A stretch of DNA of 64,000 nucleotides from Luteibacter mycovicinus (GTDB lineage Bacteria; Pseudomonadota; Gammaproteobacteria; Xanthomonadales; Rhodanobacteraceae). The position numbers were made by a program, and so were the translations under genes. The stretch is from NCBI RefSeq assembly GCF_000745235.1, contig NZ_JQNL01000001.1:3094001-3158000 (forward strand). Direction: 5' to 3'. The notes beneath the pieces were generated by a model that was not told the DNA's origin, searched no databases, and was given only the letters and a program-made list of their open reading frames with translations. This document shows positions 8,714-17,853 of this stretch, piece by piece. Numbering within the stretch: the stretch's first letter is position 1; each line of letters begins with the position of its first letter.

Positions 8714-9061
8714 TCAGTCGTTGACCCAATGGCACTCGCGGTGGGTTTCGTACTGGGCGTTCTTGTTCTGGTGGTTCTTCTGGACCTGATTGCCGACGTA
8801 GCCGCCGGCGACGGCACCACCGACGGTGGCAAGGGTCTTGCCCTTGCCGCCACCGACCTGGTGGCCGAGCAGGCCGCCAGCCACGGCGCCAACGCCGGTG
8901 CCGATCAGGCGATTGTCATCCTTGGACTGGATCTCCTTGGTCTGGACGTCGCGGCAGACCTGATGCTGGCTGCGACGCGTCTGGGCATCGGCCGGCGGGG
9001 CGGAAACGGCGGCGCCCGTGGCGACAACGAACAGGGCGGCGGCGAGCAAATGGTTCTTCAT
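8714..9061 (-). CDS. Glycine-zipper 2TM-domain outer-membrane-associated protein
   Basis: A 115-residue protein with a signal peptide (MKNHLLAAALFVVATGAAVSA) and a glycine-zipper segment of two helices, IGTGVGAVAGGLLGHQVG and VGGAVAGGYVGNQV (about 53-93), as in the SlyB/Rickettsia 17-kDa-like group. Cysteines in HQVCRDV and RECHW may form a disulfide. Its ATG overlaps the stop of the BrkB-family gene upstream (ATGA), so the two are translationally coupled. GAGAGGA lies upstream of the start. The expected place is the cell envelope; the precise role is unknown. Confidence 0.85.
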   Translation of the reverse strand: MKNHLLAAALFVVATGAAVSAPPADAQTRRSQHQVCRDVQTKEIQSKDDNRLIGTGVGAVAGGLLGHQVGGGKGKTLATVGGAVAGGYVGNQVQKNHQNKNAQYETHRECHWVND

Positions 9062-10005
9062 GATCTGTCCTCTCTCTGGGGCTGCGACAGGGATACCGCT
9101 GACCTCGTGATGGAGGGGTCAATCCCGCCCTCCGGAGCCGTTCTGGTGGACATCGCGTATGGCCGCGGTTTAATCGGCGTGCCCCGGGCCTCCGCGACCG
9201 CTTCGGTCAGTTCGGCCCCGAGCAACAGGATCAGCGCCGAGTAATAGACCCAGACCAGCAACACGACGACGCTGCCGGCGGGGCCGTACGGGCCGCCTAC
9301 GTTGCTGCGCTCGAGGTAGATACCGATGGCAAACTTACCGACGACGAAAAGCAGGGCGGTCAGGCTGGCGCCGATGACCGCGTCGCGCCATTCGATGATC
9401 GCGTCCGGCAGCACCTTATAGATGGCGCCGAAGATGACGACGAACACAGCCAGCGAGATCGCCGTCTCCAGCACATGCCAGCCGGTGGTGCCGCCACGGA
9501 CGAATACCGCGATCATCGCGCTGGCCGAGAAGGAGATCACCAGCAGGAAGGCCAGCGACAGCAGCAGGCCGAGCGCGTGCAGCCGGGCCCGCAGCCAGGT
9601 CAGAATCGCGTGCGAGGCTTTGCCGGGGCGTGGCTGCAGGCTCCAGACCCGGTTGAGCGCGCCCTGCAACTGGGCGAATACGGCGGAAGCGCCGATCAGC
9701 GTGACGCCAAGGCCGATCACCCCCGCCATGCTGCCGACATTGGGCTTCTGCTTGGCGTTCTCGATAACGAGCTTCACGGCATCCGAGGCGCGGGAGCCCA
9801 CCAGACCGGTCAGGCTGTCGATCAGCTGCGCCTGCCACTCGGGGCGCAGTGAGGCGACCACCCAGAGCAACAGCACGAGCAGCGGCGCGAAGGACAACGC
9901 GGAGTAGAAGGCGAGGGCGGCGGCCCGCGTCATCAGCTCATCGTCACTGAACCCCTTGATGGTGGTTCGGACCACCCGCCATCCCATCTTCAACCTCGAA
10001 TCCAC
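9058..10005 (-). CDS. YihY/BrkB-family integral membrane protein
   Basis: A protein of about 315 residues with six predicted membrane spans. Markers are the family hallmark AAALAFYSALSFAPLLVLLLW in span one (residues about 28-48), the SVFAQLQ.ALNRVW region and the conserved VVVLLVWVYYSALILLLGAELTEA C-terminal span. The family was once called RNase BN, but that activity belongs elsewhere; its function is unproven. I prefer the GTG at 10005, which has GGGAGG 7 bases upstream. An ATG at 10029 and a TTG at 10047 are in frame without a good site. The gene overlaps the glycine-zipper gene by ATGA. Confidence 0.87.
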   Translation of the reverse strand: MDSRLKMGWRVVRTTIKGFSDDELMTRAAALAFYSALSFAPLLVLLLWVVASLRPEWQAQLIDSLTGLVGSRASDAVKLVIENAKQKPNVGSMAGVIGLGVTLIGASAVFAQLQGALNRVWSLQPRPGKASHAILTWLRARLHALGLLLSLAFLLVISFSASAMIAVFVRGGTTGWHVLETAISLAVFVVIFGAIYKVLPDAIIEWRDAVIGASLTALLFVVGKFAIGIYLERSNVGGPYGPAGSVVVLLVWVYYSALILLLGAELTEAVAEARGTPIKPRPYAMSTRTAPEGGIDPSITRSAVSLSQPQREDRS

Positions 10006-10120
10006 GTGCCTGCCTCCCGTTTGTTTCATCGGGCAGCTTCGCGGCAACCACGCGAAATTGGCGTGGAATGTGGGAATGCTGTGGGCGATGAGGGGTGCGA
10101 CGTCACCGCTTCGTTGGCTT

Positions 10121-10144
10121 TTCGCGCGCGGGGCGCGCTCCTAC
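10121..10144 (-). repeat. REP-like repeat, copy 2 (reverse)
   Basis: Reverse-strand GTAGGAGCGCGCCCC followed by GCGCGCGAA. Its TAG (10143-10141) is the stop codon of the HAD hydrolase gene. Confidence 0.85.
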
Positions 10145-10851
10145 GGCGCGCGGGTGTGCATGGTGGCAATGGCTGCGGGGATGGCTTCAGCGCCGGCGAC
10201 CTCGATCACCCGGTCGCCCATGGCGAAATCGGCCACCATCTCGTGTGCCCAGGTGCTGTGATACGGCATGTAGACACCCCAGCCGCCCAGTGCGACCACC
10301 GGGGCGATGTCGGATTTCAGCGAGTTGCCGACCATGGCGAAGCGGTCCGGCGTGAGCTCGAACTCCCGGAACAGGCGCGTATAGGTTGCCGTGTCCTTCT
10401 CCGAGACGATCTCGATCCGGTGGAAGACGTCGGCCAGCCCGCAGCGCGCCACCTTGGCCTCCTGGTGGAAAAGGTCGCCCTTGGTGATCAGCACCACGCG
10501 ATGGTGGGCGGCCACGGCCTCCACGGCCTCACGGATACCCGGCAGCAAATCGACAGGATGGCTCAGCACGTCCTTGGCCAGCCGCACGATACGGTGGATA
10601 TCCCGCGCCTCGATCCGGCCATCGGTCAGCTCGATGGCCGACTCGATCATCGAGAGGGCCATGCCCTTGGCGCCGTAGCCGAACAGCGCGATGTTACCGC
10701 GCTCGGTCGCCAGGAGCGATGCGCGCAGGCCATCCGCCGTCAGATCCACGTAACGACCAAGGATGCCTTCGAAGGCCGCCTGTGCGTCGTCGTAGAACTC
10801 CTGGCTGCGCCAGAGCGTGTCGTCGCCGTCGAAGCCGACCAGATCGATCAT
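10141..10851 (-). CDS. HAD-superfamily hydrolase
   Basis: A 236-residue cytoplasmic phosphatase-like protein. Motif I is GFDGDDTLW (nucleophile Asp near residue 8), motif II is the Thr/Ser in VVLITKGD, motif III is a Lys in VSEKD, and motif IV is MVGNSLKSD. The helical insert between motif I and II is that of the class I cap. The ATG at 10851 places motif I at the normal distance from the N-terminus; a longer opening runs back through a repeat and is rejected. Substrate unknown. The stop codon is provided by a REP-like repeat. Confidence 0.87.
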   Translation of the reverse strand: MIDLVGFDGDDTLWRSQEFYDDAQAAFEGILGRYVDLTADGLRASLLATERGNIALFGYGAKGMALSMIESAIELTDGRIEARDIHRIVRLAKDVLSHPVDLLPGIREAVEAVAAHHRVVLITKGDLFHQEAKVARCGLADVFHRIEIVSEKDTATYTRLFREFELTPDRFAMVGNSLKSDIAPVVALGGWGVYMPYHSTWAHEMVADFAMGDRVIEVAGAEAIPAAIATMHTRAP

Positions 10852-10862
10852 GAATACAGATC

Positions 10863-10953
10863 CTGCAGGAGCGCGCCTTGCGCGCAATAACCGTAAAGCG
10901 GAACCTACAAGGTTGGCGCGAAAGCGGTTCGCGCGCAAGGCGCGCTCCTACAG
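10863..10953. repeat. REP-like inverted pair (copies 3 and 4)
   Basis: CTGCAGGAGCGCGCCTTGCG (10863 on) and its inverse, ending GGCGCGCTCCTACAG (10928-10953), face each other across about 40 bases. They can form a long stem between the divergent HAD and CPXCG genes. Confidence 0.8.
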
Positions 10954-10962
10954 GGTCCCTAT

Positions 10963-11154
10963 ATGTACGAATTCACCGATATTGCCTGTCCCTATTGCGG
11001 GGAAACCATTGAAATCGCCGTCGATACGTCGGGCGGCAGCCAGACCTATATCGAGGATTGCCAGGTGTGCTGCCGGCCGATCGTGATGCGGCTGGTGGTC
11101 GACGAGGGGGATGACACTTTCGACCTGACCGCTTCGGCGGAAAACGATGGGTGA
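10963..11154 (+). CDS. CPXCG-motif cysteine-rich small protein
   Basis: A 63-residue protein with two metal-ligand pairs, CPYCG at residues 9-13 and CQVC at about 33-36, as in the CPXCG family of predicted zinc ribbons. The rest is acidic. It is probably a small cytoplasmic zinc-binding protein; no partner is known. The start is an ATG right after the REP pair, with only a weak ribosome site (CAGGGT). A terminator hairpin lies about 45 bases after the stop. Confidence 0.88.
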   Translation: MYEFTDIACPYCGETIEIAVDTSGGSQTYIEDCQVCCRPIVMRLVVDEGDDTFDLTASAENDG

Positions 11155-11199
11155 GGTCGTTCCGGTAGGAGCCAACCCTGCTGGCGGTAGCCCGGATAC

Positions 11200-11229
11200 G
11201 AAAAGGCCCGGGTTTCCCCAGGCCTTTTC
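11200..11229. terminator. Bidirectional terminator between CPXCG and porin genes
   Basis: The stem GAAAAGGCC / GGCCTTTTC around a short GC core lies between the two convergent stops and gives A- and T-tracts on both strands. A degenerate GTAGGAGCC repeat fragment precedes it at about 11165. Confidence 0.82.
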
Positions 11230-11251
11230 AATCAACCACCGATGAGATCGC

Positions 11252-12562
11252 TTAGAACGCGACCGACATCTTCAGGCCGAGGATGAACGCGTCATCGTTC
11301 TGCTTGCTGCCGCCCGGATCCTTGATGTACTGCAGGTTGGGGCGCAGTGCGATCGAGGGAATCGGCGAGTAGCTGTAGAACACTTCGGCAACCTTCTCGT
11401 AACCGTCGTTGACGACGGTGTCGGAGCCGGTGATCGAGTTGATCAGACGCTGGTTCTTGGCAGCGTAGCCGCTGGCGTGCGAACCACCGATGGCCGCGCC
11501 GATGAAGTCGTTCGGGCGATCGAAGATGCCCTTGTACTCCATGCCGAGCGAGATCTGGTTGTTCGTCGCCGAGGTGGCGTGGTCGGCCGAAGCGATGTTC
11601 AGGAACACCGTGGTGCCCTTGCCGCCGGCTTCGCCGTTGACCTGCTGCTGGAAGGTGATCCACGCGCCCTTGCGGGAGTCGTGCTGCAGCGCGCGGCCAC
11701 CGAACTCGGCGAGCGGCTGATGATCGGTGTTGAGGTACAGGTCGTCACCCTTGGAGGTGTTGTACCAGACGCCGGCGCGGTACGAACCCGGCAGGCCGTT
11801 GACCGACGGCTTCCAGCCGAATTCCAGAGGAATCAGCGCGCCGGTGGTGCCGCTCGGGAAGTTCGGCTTCAGACCGTTGTGCGACGCGTAGGAGTCGTCG
11901 ACGTATTTCGGGTTGACCTGATACGCGGCGATCTGCACGAAGGTTTCCTTCGTGGTGTCGAACTTGATGACCGTCGCCCACTGGCTGGTCGGCCAGTTGA
12001 CCCAGTAATCGCCGACGATGTTACCCGGCTGCGCGCCGCAGAACGTCAGGTTCTGGAAGTCGCACGAGAACTGGTTGATGTCTTCACCGACCGGCAGACG
12101 GCCGATCTTCCAGGTCAGGCGGTCGTCGAAGAACTTCTGCACCAGCGAGAAGACCGTCAGGTGCCAGGTCTGGCCACGGCCGTAGACTTCCTGGATCAGC
12201 TGGTTGTTGCCGATGTTGGCGTCGGCACCGATGTTGCGACCGTTACGGTCGGTAACGACGATGTTGAACGCGGCGCCGTTCCAGCCCCAGAGTTTCTGCA
12301 GATCGAACGAAGCGCCCAGCTTCCACTGGTCGGTATAGCGGGTGATGTTCTTGGTGCCGCCGGAGTAGTTGTGCGCGGCTTCGCCACCGTACCCGAGGTC
12401 GAACTTGACGCCGGCGTCTTCGAGACGCGTGCGCTCACCGTTCCAGTCGCCGAACAGATATTTGCTGGTCGAGAGGTCGTCGGCATGCGCCGCCGTAGCG
12501 CCCAGACCGAGGCATGCGAGAAGCACGCCCGCGATGGGGCCCTTTGCGAGTTTGTTGAGCAT
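11252..12562 (-). CDS. OprB-family carbohydrate-selective porin
   Basis: A 436-residue outer-membrane beta-barrel. It has a signal peptide of about 27 residues ending AAHA, then LFGDWNGERTRLEDAGVKF, which is the OprB signature start, and alternating amphipathic strands to a terminal aromatic (SVAF). OprB porins pass sugars and polyols. Its position 115 bases downstream of the inositol catabolic genes, on the same strand, suggests an inositol uptake role (inference). GGGAGAAGGG lies upstream of the ATG. An upstream region with AT-rich promoter-like DNA and a motif shared with the inositol ABC promoter suggests it also has its own promoter. Confidence 0.92.
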   Translation of the reverse strand: MLNKLAKGPIAGVLLACLGLGATAAHADDLSTSKYLFGDWNGERTRLEDAGVKFDLGYGGEAAHNYSGGTKNITRYTDQWKLGASFDLQKLWGWNGAAFNIVVTDRNGRNIGADANIGNNQLIQEVYGRGQTWHLTVFSLVQKFFDDRLTWKIGRLPVGEDINQFSCDFQNLTFCGAQPGNIVGDYWVNWPTSQWATVIKFDTTKETFVQIAAYQVNPKYVDDSYASHNGLKPNFPSGTTGALIPLEFGWKPSVNGLPGSYRAGVWYNTSKGDDLYLNTDHQPLAEFGGRALQHDSRKGAWITFQQQVNGEAGGKGTTVFLNIASADHATSATNNQISLGMEYKGIFDRPNDFIGAAIGGSHASGYAAKNQRLINSITGSDTVVNDGYEKVAEVFYSYSPIPSIALRPNLQYIKDPGGSKQNDDAFILGLKMSVAF

Positions 12563-12617
12563 GTACCCTTCTCCCTGAAAAAATTATGCTTTTACGTTTA
12601 TGGCTTTTGATTATCTT

Positions 12618-12635
12618 GGTTGCAATGCACAATGC
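12618..12635. promoter_or_regulatory. Candidate shared inositol-locus operator upstream of oprB-type gene
   Basis: GGTTGCAATGCACAATGC agrees at 14 of 18 positions with GGTTGCAATTTGCATTGC at 22972-22989, upstream of the binding-protein gene. Both lie before leftward genes of the same locus. The regulator is unknown. Confidence 0.4.
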
Positions 12636-12677
12636 TCCCCGCGCATTCAACCGCCGCATAATAATGTTTTTGTCAGA

Positions 12678-14201
12678 CTAATGTGTGGGCATCGCGAATT
12701 CGGCTCCCGCGCTTTCATCGTGGTTCAGCCAACGCTGTGTAACGGCTTTCTGCCTCGTGTAGAACCGCACCGACTCGGGGCCATGCGCGTGATGATCGCC
12801 CATGAGGCTCTTTTTCCAGCCCCCGAAGCTGTGAAAAGCCATCGGTACGGGGATCGGTACATTAATTCCGATCATGCCGACCTGAACGCGATGGGCAAAT
12901 TCGCGCGCCACCTGTCCATCCCGTGTGAAAATCGCCGTTCCGTTTCCGAATTCGTGATCGTCGACCAGTTTCAGCGCACTGGCGAAATCCGGCACGCGAA
13001 CCACGCATAGCACCGGCCCGAAAATTTCTTCCTTATAAATGCGCATGGCCGGCGTCACGCGGTCGAACAGCGTGCCGCCGACGAAGAAACCCTGCTCGCA
13101 GCCCGCCACCTGATAACCACGTCCGTCGACCACGAGCTCCGCACCAGCCGCTTCGCCGTCGTCGATGTAGCTGGTGATGCGATCGCGATGCACGCCGGTC
13201 ACGACAGGTCCCATCTCGATGGTCTCGTCCAGGCCGTTGCCGATGCGCAGGGCCTTCACGCGGGGGGCGAGCTTTGCCACCAGTGCGTCGGCGGTCGCTT
13301 CGCCGACAGCGACGGCGACCGAGATCGCCATGCAGCGCTCACCGGCGGCGCCGTAGCCGGCACCCATCAAGGCGTCGGCGGTCTTTTCAAGATCCGCGTC
13401 GGGCATGACGATCATGTGGTTCTTGGCGCCGCCCAGAGCCTGCACGCGCTTGCCCTTCGCCGAACCTTGCGCGTAGATGTATTCGGCGATCGGCGTCGAG
13501 CCGACGAAGCTGACCGCGCGAACCAGCGGGTGATCGAGCAACGCGTCCACGGCGGTCTTGTCGCCATGGACGACATTGAAGACGCCGTCGGGGAGTCCTG
13601 CCTCCTTGAGCAGCCTGGCCAGCTCGACGCCGAGCGACGGATCGCGCTCGGAGGGCTTCAGCACGAAGGTATTGCCGCAGGCGATGGCCATGGGGAACAT
13701 CCACATGGGCACCATCGCGGGGAAGTTGAACGGCGTGATGCCCGCGCAGACGCCCAGTGCCTGGCGCATGGTCCAGGCGTCGATGCCATTGGCGATCTGC
13801 TCGGTGTACTCGCCCTTGAGCAATTCGGGAATGCCGCAGGCGTATTCGACGACCTCGAGGCCGCGCACGATCTCGCCCTTCGCGTCGGACAGCACCTTGC
13901 CGTGCTCCGCGACGATCACGCGCGCCAGGCGATCCATGTCGCGCTCAATCAGGTCCTTGAAGCGGAACATCACGCGCGCGCGCTTGAGTGGCGGTGTTTC
14001 CGACCAGGCGGGGAACGCGGCGTGCGCCGCGCGCACCGCGACGTCGATATCGGCGACGGAGGCGAGCTCGACCTCGGCGGCGGGCACGCCGCGCGCGGGG
14101 TCGTACACCGGGGCGGTGCCCGCGGGCGAACCACTGTACGGCTTGCCGGCGATGAAGTGGCCGATGCGGGGGAGGGACTGGGTGGACGGCTGGGCGGACA
14201 T
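12678..14201 (-). CDS. mmsA: CoA-acylating methylmalonate/malonate-semialdehyde dehydrogenase
   Basis: A 507-residue aldehyde dehydrogenase of the MmsA/IolA type. It carries the [15 protein letters not shown] motif, the Rossmann turn [13 protein letters not shown] and the catalytic Cys in [13 protein letters not shown]. In this pathway it turns malonate semialdehyde into acetyl-CoA and CO2 (and, in valine breakdown, methylmalonate semialdehyde into propionyl-CoA). It is the last catabolic gene of the leftward iol operon, 27 bases after iolB. Either name, iolA or mmsA, fits; substrate preference cannot be read from sequence. GGAG sits about 11 bases before the ATG. Confidence 0.94.
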   Translation of the reverse strand: MSAQPSTQSLPRIGHFIAGKPYSGSPAGTAPVYDPARGVPAAEVELASVADIDVAVRAAHAAFPAWSETPPLKRARVMFRFKDLIERDMDRLARVIVAEHGKVLSDAKGEIVRGLEVVEYACGIPELLKGEYTEQIANGIDAWTMRQALGVCAGITPFNFPAMVPMWMFPMAIACGNTFVLKPSERDPSLGVELARLLKEAGLPDGVFNVVHGDKTAVDALLDHPLVRAVSFVGSTPIAEYIYAQGSAKGKRVQALGGAKNHMIVMPDADLEKTADALMGAGYGAAGERCMAISVAVAVGEATADALVAKLAPRVKALRIGNGLDETIEMGPVVTGVHRDRITSYIDDGEAAGAELVVDGRGYQVAGCEQGFFVGGTLFDRVTPAMRIYKEEIFGPVLCVVRVPDFASALKLVDDHEFGNGTAIFTRDGQVAREFAHRVQVGMIGINVPIPVPMAFHSFGGWKKSLMGDHHAHGPESVRFYTRQKAVTQRWLNHDESAGAEFAMPTH

Positions 14202-14228
14202 GCTCTGTTTACTCCGATGGCGGCGCGG

Positions 14229-15026
14229 TCAGCGCGCGATCATCCATTCGTGGGCGGGATCGTTGCGGAAATGCCATTCACGGCGCGGACCGGCCATGAC
14301 GTTGAGGTAGTAGCCGCGGTAACCGTGCGGCATCACCACGGGGTGGTAGCCACGCGGCACCATCACCACATCGTGGTTGCCGACGGCCATCGACTCGTCG
14401 ATGTCGCGCTCGTCGGTGTAGACGCGCTGAAACGCGAAGCCTTGCGGTGGATCGACACGGTGATAGTAGGTTTCCTCCAGCACGCTTTCTTCAGGCAGTG
14501 CGTCCGTGTCGTGCTTGTGCGGCGGATAGCTCGACGAGTGACCGGCGGGCGTCAGCACCTCGACCACGAGCAGCGACTCGGCGTCTTCGGTTTCCGGAAG
14601 AATGTCGCAGACGTAGCGGGTGTTCGCGCCCGTACCGCGCGCCGAACGCTTCATCGACGATGGCTCGATCAGGCGCGCGGCGAACTTGCCGGTGGCCGGT
14701 GCGGAAGCGAGTGCCAGCTCGGCATCGGTCCGCGCGGTGATCGTGTACACGGATGACGGCGGTGCATATACGGCATGCGGCGAGCGATCGTCGAAGACGC
14801 TGTCGCGGCCACCGAGGTCTTCCCACGCGTGGCCGGCCACCGCGATATCGACGCGCCCGACGAGCACCACGAGACACCCCTCGCGGTCGGCGGGCAGCGC
14901 GATCTTGACGGTCGAGCCCGCTTCGATACGCCTCGCCTCGAAACCCACGTGATGCCAGCGGGCGGTTTCCGGCGTGACTTTGACGATGGCTTCGCCGGTG
15001 GGCATCGCCTTGACGAGCAGACTCAT
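14229..15026 (-). CDS. iolB: 5-deoxy-glucuronate isomerase
   Basis: A 265-residue KduI/IolB-fold protein (double cupin) that converts 5-deoxy-D-glucuronate to 2-deoxy-5-keto-D-gluconate. Diagnostic stretches are SSYPPHKHD with metal histidines (about residue 176), LEETYYHRVDPPQGFAFQRV and the C-terminal VMVPRGYHPV...GYRGYYLNVMAGPRREW. The ATG overlaps the iolE stop (ATGA) and has GGGAGG four bases upstream inside iolE, so it is translationally coupled. Length is normal for the family (about 265-275). Confidence 0.96.
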   Translation of the reverse strand: MSLLVKAMPTGEAIVKVTPETARWHHVGFEARRIEAGSTVKIALPADREGCLVVLVGRVDIAVAGHAWEDLGGRDSVFDDRSPHAVYAPPSSVYTITARTDAELALASAPATGKFAARLIEPSSMKRSARGTGANTRYVCDILPETEDAESLLVVEVLTPAGHSSSYPPHKHDTDALPEESVLEETYYHRVDPPQGFAFQRVYTDERDIDESMAVGNHDVVMVPRGYHPVVMPHGYRGYYLNVMAGPRREWHFRNDPAHEWMIAR

Positions 15027-15931
15027 GCGACCTCCCCGACCATCTCGCGGTCGAGCAACGAGCGAAGCGTGTCGTAACCCTTCTTCGCGTAACGGTAGCT
15101 GGGCGCCACCGTCGGATCCTGCTCCGCCTCGACCACCAGCCAGCCCCGGTAACCGTGGGTTTTCAGGCGATCGATGATGGCCGCGAAGTCGATCACGCCA
15201 TCGCCCGGCACGGTGAACGCGCCGTTGAGCACGGATTCCAGGAACGTCCAGTGACGATTGCGCGCCAGACGCACCACGCCGGGGCGCACGTCCTTGCAGT
15301 GAACATGGCAGATGCGGGCGATATGGCGGTCGAGCACGGCCACCGGATCGCCACCGCCGAAATACGTGTGGCCGCTGTCGAACAGCAGGCCGACTTCATC
15401 GCCGGTATGCGCCATCAGCTGGTCGACATCATCCGGGGATTCGACGTAGGCGCCCATGTGATGGTGATACGCCAGGCGAACGCCATGGGACAGCGTGAAT
15501 TTCGCGAACTCGGTGATGTTCTCGCCATACCGCTTCCAGTCGTCGGCGGTGCGGAAGCGGGGCCGCTTGTAGAGCGGCACCGGCTCACCCTGGATGGCAT
15601 GAGCGACTTCACCGTACACCATGACCTGGCAGCCGTTCTCGGCCAGGAGGCGCAGATGCTTCTCGACGGCGACGATTTCTTCTTTCGCAGAGCGCTCGGC
15701 GACACGCCCGGAGTACCAGCCGGACACCACGTCGAGTCCGTAGCCGGCCATCAGGTCACGCAGCTCGACGGGATCCCTGGGAAATTTATTGCCCAGCTCG
15801 AAGCCTTCGTAACCGATCGCCTTGCCTTCGGTCAGAGCGGTCGACAAGGGGATCTCGCCGCCGAGCGAGGGAAGGTCGTCGTTGCTCCACGAAATCGGGT
15901 TGATGCCGATACGGATGGGATCGTTCTTCAT
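15023..15931 (-). CDS. iolE: Myo-inosose-2 dehydratase
   Basis: A 302-residue TIM-barrel enzyme that dehydrates 2-keto-myo-inositol to 3D-(3,5/4)-trihydroxycyclohexane-1,2-dione. It shows the family opening IGINPISWSNDDLPSLGG, the GYEGFELGNKFP segment, the YHHHMGAYVE metal region, LLFDSGHTYFGG and HVHCKDVR. The ATG at 15931 overlaps the iolD stop (ATGA). The same frame stays open far upstream inside iolD, but that part is not real coding sequence. Length matches Bacillus IolE (297). Confidence 0.96.
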   Translation of the reverse strand: MKNDPIRIGINPISWSNDDLPSLGGEIPLSTALTEGKAIGYEGFELGNKFPRDPVELRDLMAGYGLDVVSGWYSGRVAERSAKEEIVAVEKHLRLLAENGCQVMVYGEVAHAIQGEPVPLYKRPRFRTADDWKRYGENITEFAKFTLSHGVRLAYHHHMGAYVESPDDVDQLMAHTGDEVGLLFDSGHTYFGGGDPVAVLDRHIARICHVHCKDVRPGVVRLARNRHWTFLESVLNGAFTVPGDGVIDFAAIIDRLKTHGYRGWLVVEAEQDPTVAPSYRYAKKGYDTLRSLLDREMVGEVA

Positions 15932-17853
15932 ACGGGCGTGTTCCTGGCCTTGCGGCCCACGATGGCGGATTCGTAGCCGCTGCGCGCCTCGCGCACGGCC
16001 TCCCGCGTGGAAACTTCGGGGATCGCCACGTCCCACCATACGCCGCCCTCGTCGGTCGTACGCGTGTGGTCGGTGTCGATGCTGATCAGGTAGGTGCGGT
16101 CGGCGGCGCGGGCTCGCTCCATGGCGGCTTCTAGGCCGGCGATATCGGCGACGTGTTCCGCGATGGCGCCCAGCGAGCGGGCGTGGGCGGCGAAATCGAC
16201 CGTCGGCGCACCGTGCTTTCCCTGGACGCAGTTGTCGAACATGTTGTTGAACGGCGCGCCGCCGGTGGCCTGCTGCAGGCGGTTGATGCAGCCGTAGCCG
16301 CGATTGTCCAGCAGCACGATGATGAGCTTGGCGTCCAGCATCACCGAGGTGGCGATCTCCGAGTTCATCATCAGGTAGCTGCCGTCGCCGACCATGACGA
16401 TGACTTCGCGATCCGGCCTGGCCATCTTGACGCCAAGGCCGCCGGCGATCTCGTAGCCCATGCACGAGAACCCATATTCCATGTGGTACCCGCCGGGCGT
16501 CTCCGTGCGCCACAGTTTCTCGAGCTCGGCGGGCAGCGTCCCGGCGGCGCAGACGACGATGTCGCTACGTGCGGAAAGCGGCGACGAACGCTGGACCGCG
16601 CCGATCACTTCGCCGTCGTAGGGCAGACGGCCTTCCGGTGGCTGGCGCGCATCGGTGATGCGGGAAACGATGTCGACCCACTCACGCGCGACGTCCCGGG
16701 CGCGCAGCGTCCACGCTTCGGGAGCGGCCCAGTCCTCCAGGCCGAAGCTGAGGTCGTCGAGCACGCGCGCCGCATCGCCGATCACCTCCAGGCCGTTGCC
16801 CTTGAGCGCGTCGAAGGTGTTGACGTTGACCGAGAGGATCGGCACATGAGCGAACAGGGCGTTGGAGCCGGTGGTGAAGTCCTGCAGTCGCGTACCCACG
16901 GCGATGATCAGGTCCGCCTCGCGGAGCAGGGCATTCGCCGCGGTGGACCCGCAGACGCCCGCGGGGCCGAGATGCAGCGGATGATTCCAGGGCAGGGCGC
17001 CCTTGCCCGCCTGCGTCTCACAGATGGGCACACCGTGCTTGTCGGCGAAGGCGAGCAGTTCCGGTGTGGCTTTCGCGTACAACGCGCCGCCGCCGGCGAC
17101 GATGACCGGGCGCTCGGCCGCCTCGATGGCATCCAGCGCGTGCATCAGCTCATCGTCGGTCGGCTGCGGGGCGCGGAACACGATCTCACGCGGTTCGAAG
17201 AAGGCGAGCGGCCAGTCGTATGCCTCGGCCTGGACGTCCTGAGGTAACGCCAGCGTCACCGGGCCGCACAGCGCGGCGTCGGTCAGCGCACGGATGGCCC
17301 GGGGCAGGGCCGTCAGCAGCTGCTCCGGACGCATGATGCGATCGAAGTAGCGGGAGACGGGACGAAAACAATCGTTGACCGACACCGTGCCGTCGGAGAA
17401 GTCCTCGAGCTGCTGAAGCACCGGATCCGGCGCACGCGACACGAAAATGTCGCCCGGCAGCAGAAGCACCGGCAGACGGTTCACATGGGCCAGCGCCGCC
17501 GCGGTCACCAGATTGGTCGCGCCCGGGCCGATCGATGTCGTCACCGCCATCATGCGTCGACGCATATGCGTTTTGGCATACGCGATCGCGGCATGCGCCA
17601 TGGCCTGCTCATTATGCGCACGGTACGTCGGCAGTTCATCGCGGATGCCATACAGCGCTTCGCCCAGTCCCGCCACGTTGCCATGCCCGAAGATGGCGAA
17701 CACGCCGCCGAACAACGGCGCCGACTCATCGCTGTCCGCATCGCGCCCGTGCAACGCCGCGAGATACCGTACGAGTGCCTGCGCCGTCGTGAGCCGCACG
17801 GTCGCACCGGCGGTGGTGGGAGCCAGGCCGGTTGACGATTCCAGCCTGTTCAT
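15928..17853 (-). CDS. iolD: 3D-(3,5/4)-trihydroxycyclohexane-1,2-dione acylhydrolase
   Basis: A 641-residue thiamin-diphosphate enzyme that opens the trihydroxycyclohexane-dione ring to 5-deoxy-D-glucuronate. The N-terminal PYR domain holds YRAHNEQAMAHAAIAYAK (catalytic Glu) and SIGPGATNLVTAAA. The C-terminal PP domain holds the ThDP motif MVGDGSYLMMNSEI ending in NRGYGCINRLQ. Overlaps iolC upstream and iolE downstream by ATGA. Length equals that of Bacillus IolD (about 637). AAGGTG precedes the ATG. Confidence 0.96.
   Translation of the reverse strand: MNRLESSTGLAPTTAGATVRLTTAQALVRYLAALHGRDADSDESAPLFGGVFAIFGHGNVAGLGEALYGIRDELPTYRAHNEQAMAHAAIAYAKTHMRRRMMAVTTSIGPGATNLVTAAALAHVNRLPVLLLPGDIFVSRAPDPVLQQLEDFSDGTVSVNDCFRPVSRYFDRIMRPEQLLTALPRAIRALTDAALCGPVTLALPQDVQAEAYDWPLAFFEPREIVFRAPQPTDDELMHALDAIEAAERPVIVAGGGALYAKATPELLAFADKHGVPICETQAGKGALPWNHPLHLGPAGVCGSTAANALLREADLIIAVGTRLQDFTTGSNALFAHVPILSVNVNTFDALKGNGLEVIGDAARVLDDLSFGLEDWAAPEAWTLRARDVAREWVDIVSRITDARQPPEGRLPYDGEVIGAVQRSSPLSARSDIVVCAAGTLPAELEKLWRTETPGGYHMEYGFSCMGYEIAGGLGVKMARPDREVIVMVGDGSYLMMNSEIATSVMLDAKLIIVLLDNRGYGCINRLQQATGGAPFNNMFDNCVQGKHGAPTVDFAAHARSLGAIAEHVADIAGLEAAMERARAADRTYLISIDTDHTRTTDEGGVWWDVAIPEVSTREAVREARSGYESAIVGRKARNTPV

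Noticed and set aside
10863..10953. REP pairs as a CRISPR array
   Set aside because: Repeats are palindromic, inverted and irregularly spaced, with no spacers and no cas genes in the window.
11477..12610. A 377-codon frame antisense to the porin
   Set aside because: Opposite strand of a well-supported OprB gene; composition only.
13188..14756. A 522-codon frame antisense to mmsA and iolB
   Set aside because: Crosses two real genes, no domain recognisable.
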